Below, piece by piece: positions 1-10,317 of a DNA stretch of 64,000 nt. Source of the DNA: Symsagittifera roscoffensis. Taxonomy: Eukaryota; Xenacoelomorpha; Acoela; Convolutidae. The stretch spans positions 13,376,517 through 13,440,516 of the forward strand of contig NC_087066.1 in assembly GCF_963678635.1 (NCBI RefSeq), written 5' to 3'. The notes beneath the pieces were generated by a model. That model did not search any database, was not told the origin of the DNA, and saw only the letters and a list, made by a program, of their open reading frames with translations. How positions within the stretch are numbered: the first letter of the stretch is position 1; the number at the start of each line of letters is the position of its first letter. The position numbers and the translations under genes are program-made.

Positions 1-1030
1 AATTTCGTTTTTTTAGTCTAATTGGTTTTTTATTAAAATCTTCGCTATCGTAGCTTAGTTCAAATCAATGTATGCCAAGTAGACTCCTTGTCAATGCACC
101 ACTTATCTCAAATCAACCACTTACCGCAAAGGGATGGAGCTGGGAAACCGTTACTTCCAAGTTTTTTTTTGGTTGCAATTTTGGTTCTTAACACCCAAAG
201 GTCATTAAAAGGTAACCACCGGTGTCATCCGGGGTTAGTCTTCCGTGTTTCTGTTAAGAGTTCAAGGGGGTCTGTTCAATGAAGTTTTGATCTTTTCCCA
301 TTCATACTTCCCAAGTTATCATATTTTTAATGTCCGCTACAGCTTTTTTAGGGAAAATGCTGACAACGCCGCAACGAGTTGCCGGGGGAGTTAAACTCTC
401 AAAAGGATTTTTGGAAAGCATGTTTAGTGTCTATTGCTGCTATAAAATCTGATTGACCTTGCTATTTGCTTTTGCTCAAATTGCCTATTTCAGGTCTAAG
501 GAGTGCTTTTCCAATTGCTGTCGTTTGCTTGAGGTATAATACCAAATGTAGGGATCCAGAAGTTGTGGATTTCTAAACTTAACCATAGTCCAGCTAGGTC
601 TTGCACATATCACACTATGGTCCCATTCCAACTGCCATTTACTGAGTTCTGTTACAGCATTTTGGCCGTTCAGGAACCGTTATCACTTGGGCCGCGTGGT
701 CCGGGTATTTACATGCCCGAGTGAAATCATCTCTAGCATCCGTCCCATGATGCTCATGAAGTTAGCCTCCTTTGTTAGTAGTTAATACTTCGGGTAGGTT
801 CCTGCCAGTGTTACGTAACCTGGGTTTTCGGCCATATTAGGGTCTATTTTTCAAAGGGTTTGAACTTATTTTGAAATCGAGCGCTTGTGTTTTTTGTACT
901 TAGTGTGTTTGTTATCGAATATCAAGCTACGTTTTTTTCATTAGCCGTGAAAACACTGCACGCATTTCTCAAGGTAAAAATTTCAACTGAAATCTAAGGT
1001 TGGCGATAAAGAGTTAGAATCACGGAACCT
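1..1030 (-). repeat. LTR-like end of retrotransposon copy 1
   Basis: Non-coding sequence that aligns by eye, with many differences, to 36010-36868 and 30000-30900. Shared landmarks are GCTATCGTAGCT near position 45, a GCTGGGAA motif near 140, and TTAGAATCAC near 1013-1022, where similarity stops in all three. This is the expected pattern for LTRs of one family. Exact TG...CA termini could not be fixed. Short open frames here are chance. Confidence 0.55.
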
Positions 1031-1891
1031 GCAGTCTTCCCTTCTAGTCTGTTTTTTTCTCCCAAATACTAATTATGTTTTAAGTTAAGGGAATTTCTAG
1101 AAATTGAGGTATCTCTATCACACACCATAACTTAACACACACATATTTTCATCTCTATACAAAACTTTTAATTTTGGGCGTGCCCATCTCTTGATAACAA
1201 GATAATCTCCTTTTGCTTTTGATCCCTTTTACCACCCCACAAGGTATTTATCCTGCTAGTGCCTTAACTCGCTAGTGCCTAAATTAGTGCCTCTAATATC
1301 TTCGTGAAATGTAATTGCGAGCTTAACACCCAGGGAGTTGACTGTTGATATCTTTACTTTTCGTAGTACGACCCCAACTCTCCTTTAAATACTAAAATTA
1401 AAAATAAACAGTCACACAACAATCTGAGTTGCAGTTGCTTTTTGATAGAAAACAAGCATCGAATTGTTGAACGACAAAGTTTCCTGAAAAAAAAGATCGT
1501 GAAAACACAATTTTGTCAACACCAAACCGAAATGATGGCCCTATTAATCGAGCTGGCCTTTCTACATCTCTAGTTCAACTTTCCATCATAGGTTCGACCA
1601 CAACCGTCTTTTTCGACCACCTTTTTTCTGATTCGGATGATCATCTCTTGTGGCTATTAGCTCCGTTACAATATACGTTTTCAACCAAAATTCTCTCTCG
1701 TATCAACTCTTCAATTTGCCTAGGAGATTTTAAAAAATGGCTCCCTTAATTTTCGGTTTTGTCGCGACAATGATTTCTCGGGTTCTTGCCTTGAGCCGGA
1801 ACCCTGATTGGATCGCTCCCAATTTTTTGCCCATAACGCCTCATCGTCCGCATGCATCACCTGATGCCTAAAGAAGTGACCGATATGGTGT

Positions 1892-2298
1892 CTATCGCTT
1901 CCTTGCGGCAGCTTCCTCTGTTTGCCCTAACTCCTCAAAAAACGTTTCAAATTGTTGAAACATAGGAACGTCACTTTGCCGGGAGTCGATTGCTTTATCA
2001 CCTTGCAGTTCTTTTCGAGCATACTTGCCGAAACAACATATGGTCCTTCCCATGGATCCAAAGAATTCTTCGAATTCATCCGCCGTTCCTCCCATACTCA
2101 GAATTTGTCACCAGTCGCATAGGGTTTTTTTCGTGAATTATCTTCCAACACTGAGCCTTTTGTCGACGTTCGTTCAACACTAAATTTTTCTCGTACTGCT
2201 GCTTGTCTAGTCCCCGGAGAACCATGTGGTGTCAACGGTATGTCGTGCGGCTGTGTGTAAAACTTGTAATTCCGAGACTGGCACTCCTGTCCGTGCAA
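1892..2298 (-). pseudogene. Integrase C-terminal region (GPY/F-type), copy 1
   Basis: Two adjacent minus-strand pieces. The upstream piece (2098-2298) ends in basic, GD-containing sequence (RKKPYATGDKF) like the KVGDxV segment that follows the integrase core in Ty3/gypsy polyproteins. In the next frame the sequence reads WEGPYVVSAS near 2020-2060, the GPY/F motif that marks gypsy integrase tails and is thought to act in DNA binding or multimerisation. The frame changes between the two pieces, so the product is not made as one protein. A related block with internal duplication lies at 31.68-32.2 kb. Confidence 0.6.
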
Positions 2299-2399
2299 CT
2301 AACGAAACAGCGTAGCCCCTTATCCCGTTGATCGTCGTGTTTTACACAAAAGTACAATTACGACATTGTCATTGGATCCTCCATCTTATTTTGATATAT

Positions 2400-2545
2400 C
2401 ATCAGCCATTTTTATATTGCACGTCTCCGTCTGCCCATTGGCTTGCAATTTATTATCTAAGAGTCGGCAAATCTCCTGGATTAATTTGCATGCAAAAGTT
2501 TTCCCATGATCCGTTTGCAAGAGGAAGGGACATCCAAGCTTAAGT
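2400..2545 (-). pseudogene. Integrase catalytic core fragment, copy 1
   Basis: On the minus strand the segment reads LQTDHGKTFACKLIQEICRL. This matches the strand/helix around the second catalytic aspartate of retroviral-type integrases (consensus sDQGxxF), here TDHG. The corresponding segment of the second copy at 32.6 kb keeps TDQGKNF. Flanking frames are interrupted. The family catalyses insertion of retrotransposon cDNA; this copy cannot be active. Confidence 0.65.
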
Positions 2546-2808
2546 ACACAATGCTCCAGTTACTCTCTCAAAAAGAGTGAGAATATAACTTGCTCTGCAA
2601 TTTTTTGCAATTTAAATCCTTGTAAACACTTGATTTTATTGATAGGTTGATTCTGGTTCAACTGATGCGGTAGGCAGAGGAAGTTATACTCTAGAAATGG
2701 GTTGGAATGGGAGTTCAAAAAACACCAGAGGAACAGCAATCGCAAACATCGCCAAAAGATACGTTACCAGACTCCGTGCTTAATCTGACTCGCGGATCAA
2801 CACCGTGC

Positions 2809-3177
2809 CTAACCTGATTCGCACACCGTGCTCAGTCTGATTCGAGAATCAAATGGATCCTGGCTTGTTGCTCGCTTCTGCTTCCCTTCTGTACTCGTGC
2901 GTGCATGGCTATGGCACCACTGAGCCTTTCTTTCAACGTCAATCCTAATCGTCGGCCACCAAAATCTCCTTGGTATTCTAGCCAGAGTCTTTTCGGCCGC
3001 GAGTTGTCCTCCCATTGCCTCCAATGAATGCAGCTGGTTGAGGTTTTCTTCCCGACCCAGCGCTGTGTCTACCGTAAAGTGGATGAATGGATATCCATCC
3101 CTCTGAAACCATTTGTTACAGAGGAATTCGCCTCTTACGCTCAACACATTCCATTGCGACCAGCACTTCGAATCCAC
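2809..3177 (-). pseudogene. Integrase zinc-binding (H2C2-like) domain, copy 1
   Basis: A 122-codon open frame contains GGQLAAEKTLARIPRRFWWP followed by DVERKAQWCHSHA. This is the consensus GGHxGxxKTlxrixrrfyWP...DVxxxvxxCxxC of the N-terminal zinc-binding domain of Ty3/gypsy integrases. The second His of the HH pair is Gln and the last Cys is His, so zinc binding is probably lost. The upstream part shares the words GxxxxxKWFQxDG with 32943-33158 in the second copy. Confidence 0.7.
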
Positions 3178-3912
3178 ACTGAATAGCCCACTCCTTCGGC
3201 GATCGTTTTATCTTGTTTCAGCACTGAGGCAAACTCAGCAGGTCTTTGTTTCCATCGGATAGTCTCTCCCTCATTGTCCTCCACCTCATGAAAGCCGGTT
3301 ACATTCTCCTGCAGGGGTCGTTGTGTTCCTCCCAAAGCTTCCTCTAGCGAATATGTATCGGGGTACAATCATTGGTGAAGTCTTTGTCCTCTGTTGTCCA
3401 AGTTTCTAGCTCTTCGTCTTCCTCTTCGACCATGCTAACACTGTGGTTCTCGTTTTTGGATGGTAACATTGTGAGTACTTTCATTACTTGAGCCAAACTT
3501 CCCAAAAACGTCTTGTCGATGCCTCTCACAAAGGTGTCGATCCCTGACACTGTTTGGCTTACTCTGCCCCTGCATCTGTCTTGAGGAGGGCAGAGTCTTC
3601 CTCTTTGACTATCCTAACATTGTGGTCCTCTTTGTTGGATGGCCAAATTTTGAGTTTTTCATCGTTTGAGCCAAAATTCTTCGAAGTCTCCTGACTCTGC
3701 CTCTCACAAAAGTGTCGTTTCCTGATATTGGTTGCCTCACTTTTCCCTCCTGCATCCATCTGCCCTCCTGCATCTGGCGGCACTGTCGGTATTTGTCTTG
3801 GAACCAGTTTGGGAACAAAAATTGCACCGGAAAAGTAGACCCTTCTACTCCTCCAGACCACTAGTTGTCGCAATCCAAAGCTACAGAACATATTTTTTTC
3901 CTTCATTGACAA
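3141..3912 (-). pseudogene. Unassigned polyprotein remnant upstream of integrase, copy 1
   Basis: Three overlapping minus-strand fragments in different frames. They contain acidic runs (MVEEEDEELETW) and a locally duplicated word (DTFVRG) seen near 3530 and 3715, so about 180 bp has been duplicated in tandem. Similar sequence without long open frames occurs at 33.3-33.6 kb. By position this should be the protease/RT/RNase H part of pol, but I see no YxDD, no RNase H motif and no protease DTGA, so I leave it unassigned. Confidence 0.4.
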
Positions 3913-4249
3913 AGTCCGAGAATAAAATTGTTTTCAGCCCGGGCACATTGCCGCTTCAAAAAAAGCATCGGTCTCTTCCAAAGTCAAGTTTGTCCTGATT
4001 CGTCTGTGACCATCACTCTCTCGTCCATCAGCTGTCTCTCGATGGCATTTGTAAGGCCATATAACTGGATTGTTTTAAAAATTATGAGCCACATCAAATT
4101 GAATGGAAAAATCGAAGCTTCAGTATCCAACAACACTTATAAACGTGTCCTACCCGCACAAGCAACTGCAATCTCCCCGTAGGATCACCCATCAATCACC
4201 TGACTGACACAAGCACGCTCATTGCGTGTCTCCCTCTCCATCCGTACAG

Positions 4250-4560
4250 TTTTTTTTCAATATGCATTACCCCATACGCTATTTAAAGTACAATATAACA
4301 TATTTTGCTTGAGCGAAGTAATAATCAAACCAAATAGGAGGCTTCAATTCAAAAGGGAACAATTTCTGAGAGGGGTTTAATATCTGCTAACGAGTAAATA
4401 ACACACCAAATATCGCTCTTTAATTGTCCCAAATTGGGTTTCTCGAAACCCACATAACTTAACAAAAAATGATCCAAGGAGCAAAATCTCGTTAAGTTTG
4501 AGCTAAAGACAGTAGTTCCATATTAAATAATTTTTAAAAACTTTAAAAAAGCTAGACATA
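4250..4560. other. Non-coding spacer between two retroelements
   Basis: AT-rich sequence without recognisable coding potential or repeat family. It separates copy 1 of the first gypsy family from the tandem array of the second. Confidence 0.4.
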
Positions 4561-5560
4561 ATTCCTGAGAAAAAACCTGAGCACTAAGTTTTTGCCGAGC
4601 ACTAAAATTTCATCGAAAAACACATCAAGTAATAATCTCAAAAAATGTCAAAACACCACATAGTCAAATATTAAGCCGAGCACTATGCTTTTGCCGAGCA
4701 CCAAAATTTCAACAAAAAACATCAAGTAAAAAAATGTCAAAAAACGTCAAAACACCAAATAGTCAAATGTTAGGCCGAGCATTAATATTTCATCGTTTGA
4801 TTGGAAAAAAAAATCAGGAAAATGATCTAGTGGCAACAGAAACTTTATGCGCATAATAATACTCGCATCGAAATTAAGCGCAGTGGAGTAAGTAAAGAGT
4901 TAGAGTTTTGACTTGCTTTTTTTTCTGAGTCTGCCAAGTTCTTGATTTGCCAAAAAATCCGTTTGCTAGAATACCTAGCACGGATACATGAATTCATCCA
5001 GAAGCATCTTTTCAGGGTTAGTCATTAGCCGAAATAATTGTCCTTAATTTTTAATGAAAATAATCGGTTTTTCCTACCAACTAAAAATATCGCTCGGAAG
5101 TTTTGAAACAATGCATCAAGCAGTAGTCCACTCGTAGCAAATGTTTTTGTCCTCATTGACCTGAATGACTTCTTGCGCAATCTTGAGTGACAGTTCCCTA
5201 GAGTTGCTATCAGTCATCTTAGGGTCTCATCAAGTAGACTACTGTCATACTGTAATGTATGAGCTCTTTTTTGAGTCCGAAAGGATTGGCTAGTCCTATC
5301 TTAGTAACTTCGGTTGTTTAGTTGGGAGAAGGAACTGAACATAATTTTGAATTCACATCAACTGAATGATATCGCTCCGCCAAATGGTACTATTTATCAT
5401 CAGTCAAGGCCATCAGACTGGTCTGTGATGCGTTATGTCTAAAGTAGGTATAGATATAAATACTTAGTAATGGTTCATACCAATCCGGACGATGACAGTC
5501 CCACTTGTGAAAATTAAAAACAGTTTTTCCGTCCCCGTGGGAACAATGTTTGAGATTTAT
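4560..5560. repeat. Unit A flank: AT-rich block and LTR-like segment
   Basis: Starts with an internal repeat of about 110 bp built on GCCGAGCACTA...TTTTGCCGAGCAC and AAAATGTCAAAACACCAAAT. It ends with a segment (5391-5560) containing TCATCAGTCAAGGCCATCAG and TAGATATAAATACTTAG. The block recurs at 8130-9090 and 12637-13480. The terminal 100 bp also recurs at the far right end of the element (19550-19660), as expected for an LTR or LTR fragment. TATAAATA on the plus strand and TATTTATA on the minus strand could each serve as a TATA box. Confidence 0.5.
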
Positions 5561-5719
5561 AGTCCAGTTGTTAGATTTATAGTCCCTGTAGAACAGCTTG
5601 GCTTGCTTGTTTGTTGCTTGTTCCTTTTCGTTTTTGTACTTTTTCGTTGATTGTTTCCTATGGGTGTGTTTTGGCTTTTTTGACAGTTAATGTTACTATC
5701 GTTGAGACTTTCGTTGTTG

Positions 5720-7058
5720 TCAGTGGCTCCTACTTGGTATCGTCCTCTTGTGCACCTCCCTGTATTCGTCTATTGTTTTCATGTCTTCTTTCGCTATGTT
5801 GTCGTCGGCAGTCTTCTTGGGACTCTCCGACGGTGAGAACAAATCAATTACCTCGATAAAGTTATGATTCATTTTTTTGAGTTTCATTCTTTCGAGAAGT
5901 TTTGTGTAGGCGACAAACTCCGGAAAACCTTGCTCGAATCCCATTTCCTGCATGAAAATTTTAATACTTATGTTGTCTCGGTTTCTTGTGTTTTGTTTCG
6001 TGATGCTGGTCTGTCGCTCTGGTGACGAAATGGAGAAATGAGTGAGTGTGGCCCGTCTGTTCCGTGTGGGTTTTCTTGTTGGTTCTGCGCTTAGTTCAAG
6101 TTTTGGTGGCGGTGTTTTTTTGTGATTGCAGTATGGGGAGGTTGCCTTTTTAAGGTGGTGGATGATCATCCGTCGCTTGATGAAATCTCTGTTTCCGTTC
6201 ACTTATTGTCTGCTTTTTTCAGTATCATGCATCTGGCTCGTCTGAGATTTAGTTTTCTGGCCGTCCTTTTTCCCCTCTGTGGATTTGCCTCACTTTTTTT
6301 CTCAGCGGTTTCTGCCTCCTTCTTGAGTTGTTGTTCCTTTCAAGAAATCTTCTTCGGTAAGCCTGTGTTTGCAACCTCCCGGAACATTTCATGTTGAGGG
6401 GCACTTGGTTGTTCGATGTCTAAGAAACATAAACAAGGTCCTGTTCTCCTAGCTGATTTATAAACCACATTGTCACTTAGCCATGAAAGAATGCATTGTC
6501 CGTATATTTTTGGATGTGGTACAAATGCGAAACCACTGTTTCTTAGTAGACCGGCTGTTTTCCCTTATATTGAACTCAGGCAGTGCGAGGTGGATAATTT
6601 ATATACCTACCCTTTACTGTTTTGTATTTTGCTCAAATGTCTTAGGATCCTTAATTTCTGTTGCGATAAGGACTGTTTCATGAGCCATCTGTCGCATGTG
6701 TTTTTGTGATATTTGTGTTCTTTTATTATAGTGTTCCTTTGTATCTTAGATTTATTGCTTTGTTTTCCTTATTCAATGATTATCTTTTTCTCACACCTGT
6801 GTTACTTTTCGTTGACGATTCTCCTCCTTTTAGGAACATATTTGGAGGTTCCGCTCGGTTCCCCATAAGTCGTCGTGTGATCTCGGCCTCGCCTTCTGAC
6901 CAAAATTGCAGATCGTTTACAGTTTGTGGTTGGATTGAAGTTTTTTGATCTAAGCAAGCGAGTTTTGCTTTTTCCCAATGTAAATTACATGGTGAATTTG
7001 TTGTGACTTGAATAATGATGTGTTGCGCTTTCAGCCCATATGGGCTCCGAAAGAGCAA
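5720..7058 (-). pseudogene. Integrase C-terminal region and basic tail, unit A
   Basis: Two open pieces. The first (6780-7058) starts SPYGLKAQH and lies just after the integrase core remnant. The second (5720-6202, 160 codons) is rich in Arg, Lys, Thr and Ser with the word RNRRATLTHFSISSPERQTS and ends in a charged segment. The tail is nearly identical in unit C (13523-14111). It follows the integrase core in every unit, so it is the C-terminal end of pol or a separate small tail protein. I know no function for it. Confidence 0.5.
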
Positions 7059-7159
7059 TTTTTTGTCGTTTATATAATGTTAATCTCAATGTTTTTTTTT
7101 ATTTCAGCTACGTCCGGAGCTAGTTTTGATGGGGTGTTCTTACCGTCTATTCGCATAAC

Positions 7160-8121
7160 TCACAACCTGTGTTTTAACGTTTGAAACAACCGTTTAACAA
7201 CCCCAATCGATTTGTGTTCATCTACTGGGGCAAAAATAAGTTTAATGCTGCTGGTAATACAAAATAATTTGGAATATTTCGGCTCTAAACATTTGCGCAT
7301 GGTCACTACTAAGTTTTCGGGGTACTCATTGTTTGAGATACATCTTTGCACAAACTTTATTGCCATGTCCGCTGTTGTATTGGACCCCACTTTTGCTGTA
7401 GGGAATTTTGACTATTTATCTACACGACTAAAATGTATGCGTATTTGCTCAGTTTATCAGGGAGGAGCCGGCAAAATCTTGTTGGACTTCCTCACTTGGT
7501 TCCACTGACGGTTACAATTGAATTGACTGGGTTTTTCCTATAGCTGGTTATATATCTTACATTGCTCCGTACCTTTTCGGCACTTTTGAGCCATTTATAC
7601 GATTGTGAGATAGATGTGTAGGAACCAGATGTTTTCGCACAAGTCAAGAATAGCCGCCGCTCCCGGTTGAGTCAAGTGTAAGCTATCAAGTGTAAGCTGG
7701 TCTGGCATAACTGCTGTGGGATGATAAACCTCTCGTTTACAAGAAGACAGTTGTCCTTTACGTTCAGTTTTTTTCGAACATTGTACCAGTAATCGTCATA
7801 TGCGAGTCTTAGCTCCTCCCAGTCTCGCTTTTGAACGAAATTTACTAGGCGTTTGCTAATTTTGTCCCTGCGAGTGCCTGCGATGATAAATTGCAACCCG
7901 ATGATTTGTTGCACTTTCTTTCGGTAGAGGGGTGTGTCCTCATCGACTTCTGTTGCGGTGTATTTTTCTGTAGTTGCAATGACATGTGCCACAATCAGCT
8001 CATGAATAACTTCTATTTGGATGCAGCAAGACATTGTTGGCGATGAGAAGTTGGGTGAAGTTTCCTCTGTGCCGACTTGTTGGGGATTCGACTCTACTGA
8101 CGCAAAATTCGTACTGTTCAT
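7160..8121 (-). pseudogene. Integrase N-terminal and core remnant, unit A
   Basis: The first piece (7672-8121) reads through DWEELRLAYDDYWYNVRKKL to VNERFIIPQQL, the linker before the integrase zinc domain in gypsy polyproteins, and is frameshifted just before the zinc domain. The second (7160-7390) contains APVDEHKSIGVVKRLFQTLK, matching the third catalytic block of integrase (yHPqxNGxvERxnxTLK). The Glu position is occupied by Val-Val-Lys, so the catalytic Glu is uncertain or lost. The 5' end is cut at 8119 at the same word (GTACTGTTCA) as in unit B. Confidence 0.65.
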
Positions 8122-8129
8122 TTAAGAAT

Positions 8130-9090
8130 CTCAAAAAATGTCAAAACACCAAATAGTCAAATATTAAGCCGAGTACTATGTTTTTGCCGAGCACTAAAAT
8201 TTCAACAAAAAACACATCAGGTAAAAATGCCGAAAAACGTCAAAACACCAAATAGTCAAATGTTAGGCCGAGCATTAATATTTCATCGTTTGCTTGAAAA
8301 AATCAAGAAAATGGTCTAGCGGCAACAGAAGCTTTATGCGCATAGTAACCCTCGCACTGAAATTAAGCGCAGTGGAGCAAGTTAACGCAATCGCCAAGGG
8401 CATTTTTGAAGTTAGTGTTTTGATTTGTTTATTTTTCTGAGTCTACCAAGTTCTTGATTTGCCAAAAAACCCGTCCGCTAGAATACTTAGCTTCGATACA
8501 TGAATTCATTCAGAAGCATCTTTTCAGGGTTAGTCATTAGCCGAATTAATTGTCCTTAATTTTTTATGAAAATAATTGGTTTTTTCTACCAACTAAAAAT
8601 ATCGCTCGGAAGTTTTGAAACAATGCATCAAGCAGCAGTGTCTGCCCACTCGTAGGAAATGTTTTTGTCCTCATTGACCTGAATGACTTCTTGTGAAATC
8701 TTGAGTGCCAGTTCCCTAGAGTTGCTATCAGTCATCTTAGAGTCTCATCAAGTAGAATACTGTCATACTGTAATGTATGAGCTCTTTATTGAGTCCGAAT
8801 GGATTGGCTAGTTCTATCTTAGTAACTTTGGTTGTTTGGTTGTGAGAAGGAACTGAACATAAATTTGAATTCACATCAACTGAATGATATCGCTACGCTA
8901 AATGGTATTATTTATCATCAGTCAAGGCCATCAGCCTGGTCTGTGATGAGATATGTTTAAAGTAAAAATAGATATAAATACTTAGTAATGGTTCATGCCA
9001 ATCCGGACGATGACATTCCCACTTGTGAAAATTAAAAACAGTTTTTCCGTCCCCGTGTGATCAATGGTTGAGATTTATAGTCTTGTTGTC
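8130..9090. repeat. Unit B flank: AT-rich block and LTR-like segment
   Basis: Second copy of the block described at 4560-5560, including GCCGAGCACTA motifs and the terminal segment with TCATCAGTCAAGGCCATCAG (from about 8909). It directly follows the truncated pol end of unit A at 8119, marking a tandem unit boundary. Confidence 0.55.
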
Positions 9091-9094
9091 AGAT

Positions 9095-9955
9095 TTATAC
9101 TCCCTGTAGAACAACTTGGCTTGCTTGTTTGTTGCTTGTTCCTTTTGATTTTTGTACTTTTTCCTTGATTGTTTCCTGTGGGTGTGTTTTGGCTTTTTTG
9201 AAAGTTGCTGTTACTATCGTTGAGACTTTGGTTGTTGTCAGCGGCACTGACTGGGTATCGTTCCGCTTAGTTGCCTTTTTTGAGCGGTGGATGATCATCC
9301 GTTGACTGATGAAATATCTGGTTCCGTTCACGTATTGTCTGCTTTTTTTCAGTATCATGCATCTGGCTTGTCTGAGATTTAATTTTCTGGCCGTCCTTTT
9401 TCCCCTCTGTGGATTTGTCTCACCCATTTTCTCAGCGGTTTCTGCCTCCTTCTTGATTTGTTGTTCCTTTCAAGAAATCTTCTTCGGTAAGCCTGTGTTT
9501 GCAACCTCCCGGAACATTTCATGTTGAGGGGCACTTGGTTGTTCAATGTCTAAGAAACATAAACATGGTCATGAAGGTCTGCATGGTCCGTATTTTTTTG
9601 GGTTTGTAACAAATGTGAAACCACTGTTTCTTAGTAGACGGGCTGTTTTCCTTTAGTTTGAACTCAGGCTATGTGAGGCGGATAATTTATATACCTAACC
9701 TCTACTGTTTTGTATTTTGCTCAAATGTCTGAGGATCCTTAATTTCTGTTGCGATAAGGACTTTTTTATGAGCCATCTGTCGCATGTGTTTTTGTGATAT
9801 TTGTGTTCACTTATTTTAGTGTTCCTTTGTATCTTAGAATTATTGCATTGTTTTCCTTATTCAATTATTATCTTTTTCTCACACCTGTGTTTGTTTTTGT
9901 TGACTTTTCTCCTCCTTTTAGGAACATATTTGGAGGTCCCGCTCGATTCCCCCTT
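9095..9955 (-). pseudogene. Pol tail fragments, unit B
   Basis: A short open piece (9095-9427) encodes the basic tail in a form lacking the middle part present in units A and C. To the right the sequence is colinear with 6230-6850 of unit A. At about 9955 it jumps abruptly into integrase-linker sequence (GCTTACACTTGCCGCCGCTCC), which normally lies more than 1 kb away, just before the assembly gap. Confidence 0.45.
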
Positions 9956-10117
9956 GATTGCTTACACTTGCCGCCGCTCCCGGGTGAGTCAAGTGTAAGC
10001 TATCAAGTGTAAGCGGGTCTGTCATAACTGCTGTGGGATGATAAAACTCTCGTTTACAAGAAGACAGTTGTCCTTTACGTTCAGTTTTTTTCGAACATTG
10101 TACCAGTAATCGTCATA

Positions 10118-10317
10118 NNNNNNNNNNNNNNNNNNNNNNNNNNNNNNNNNNNNNNNNNNNNNNNNNNNNNNNNNNNNNNNNNNNNNNNNNNNNNNNNNNN
10201 NNNNNNNNNNNNNNNNNNNNNNNNNNNNNNNNNNNNNNNNNNNNNNNNNNNNNNNNNNNNNNNNNNNNNNNNNNNNNNNNNNNNNNNNNNNNNNNNNNNN
10301 NNNNNNNNNNNNNNNNN
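10118..10317. other. Assembly gap of 200 N
   Basis: Two hundred unresolved bases. The left edge is integrase-linker sequence and the right edge resumes inside the pol tail (TCTGGCCTGTCTGAGATTCA). The two flanks are not colinear with any other unit, so the gap lies in a region where repeats were probably collapsed or misjoined. Confidence 0.95.

Larger units (their letters stand above)
1..4250 (-). mobile_element. Decayed Ty3/gypsy-like LTR retrotransposon, copy 1
   Basis: Relic of an LTR retrotransposon read on the minus strand. From right to left it holds an unassigned acidic coding remnant (3.9-3.2 kb), an integrase zinc-binding domain (about 3.1-2.9 kb), an integrase core fragment (2.5 kb), the integrase C-terminus with a GPY motif (2.3-1.9 kb) and an LTR-like end (1-1.03 kb). 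No reverse transcriptase, RNase H or gag is visible, so a large internal part was lost. Frames are broken by stops and frameshifts. The same modules in the same order occur at 30.0-36.9 kb, which identifies both as copies of one family. The right boundary near 4250 is approximate, and the left end may lie before the window. Confidence 0.75.
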
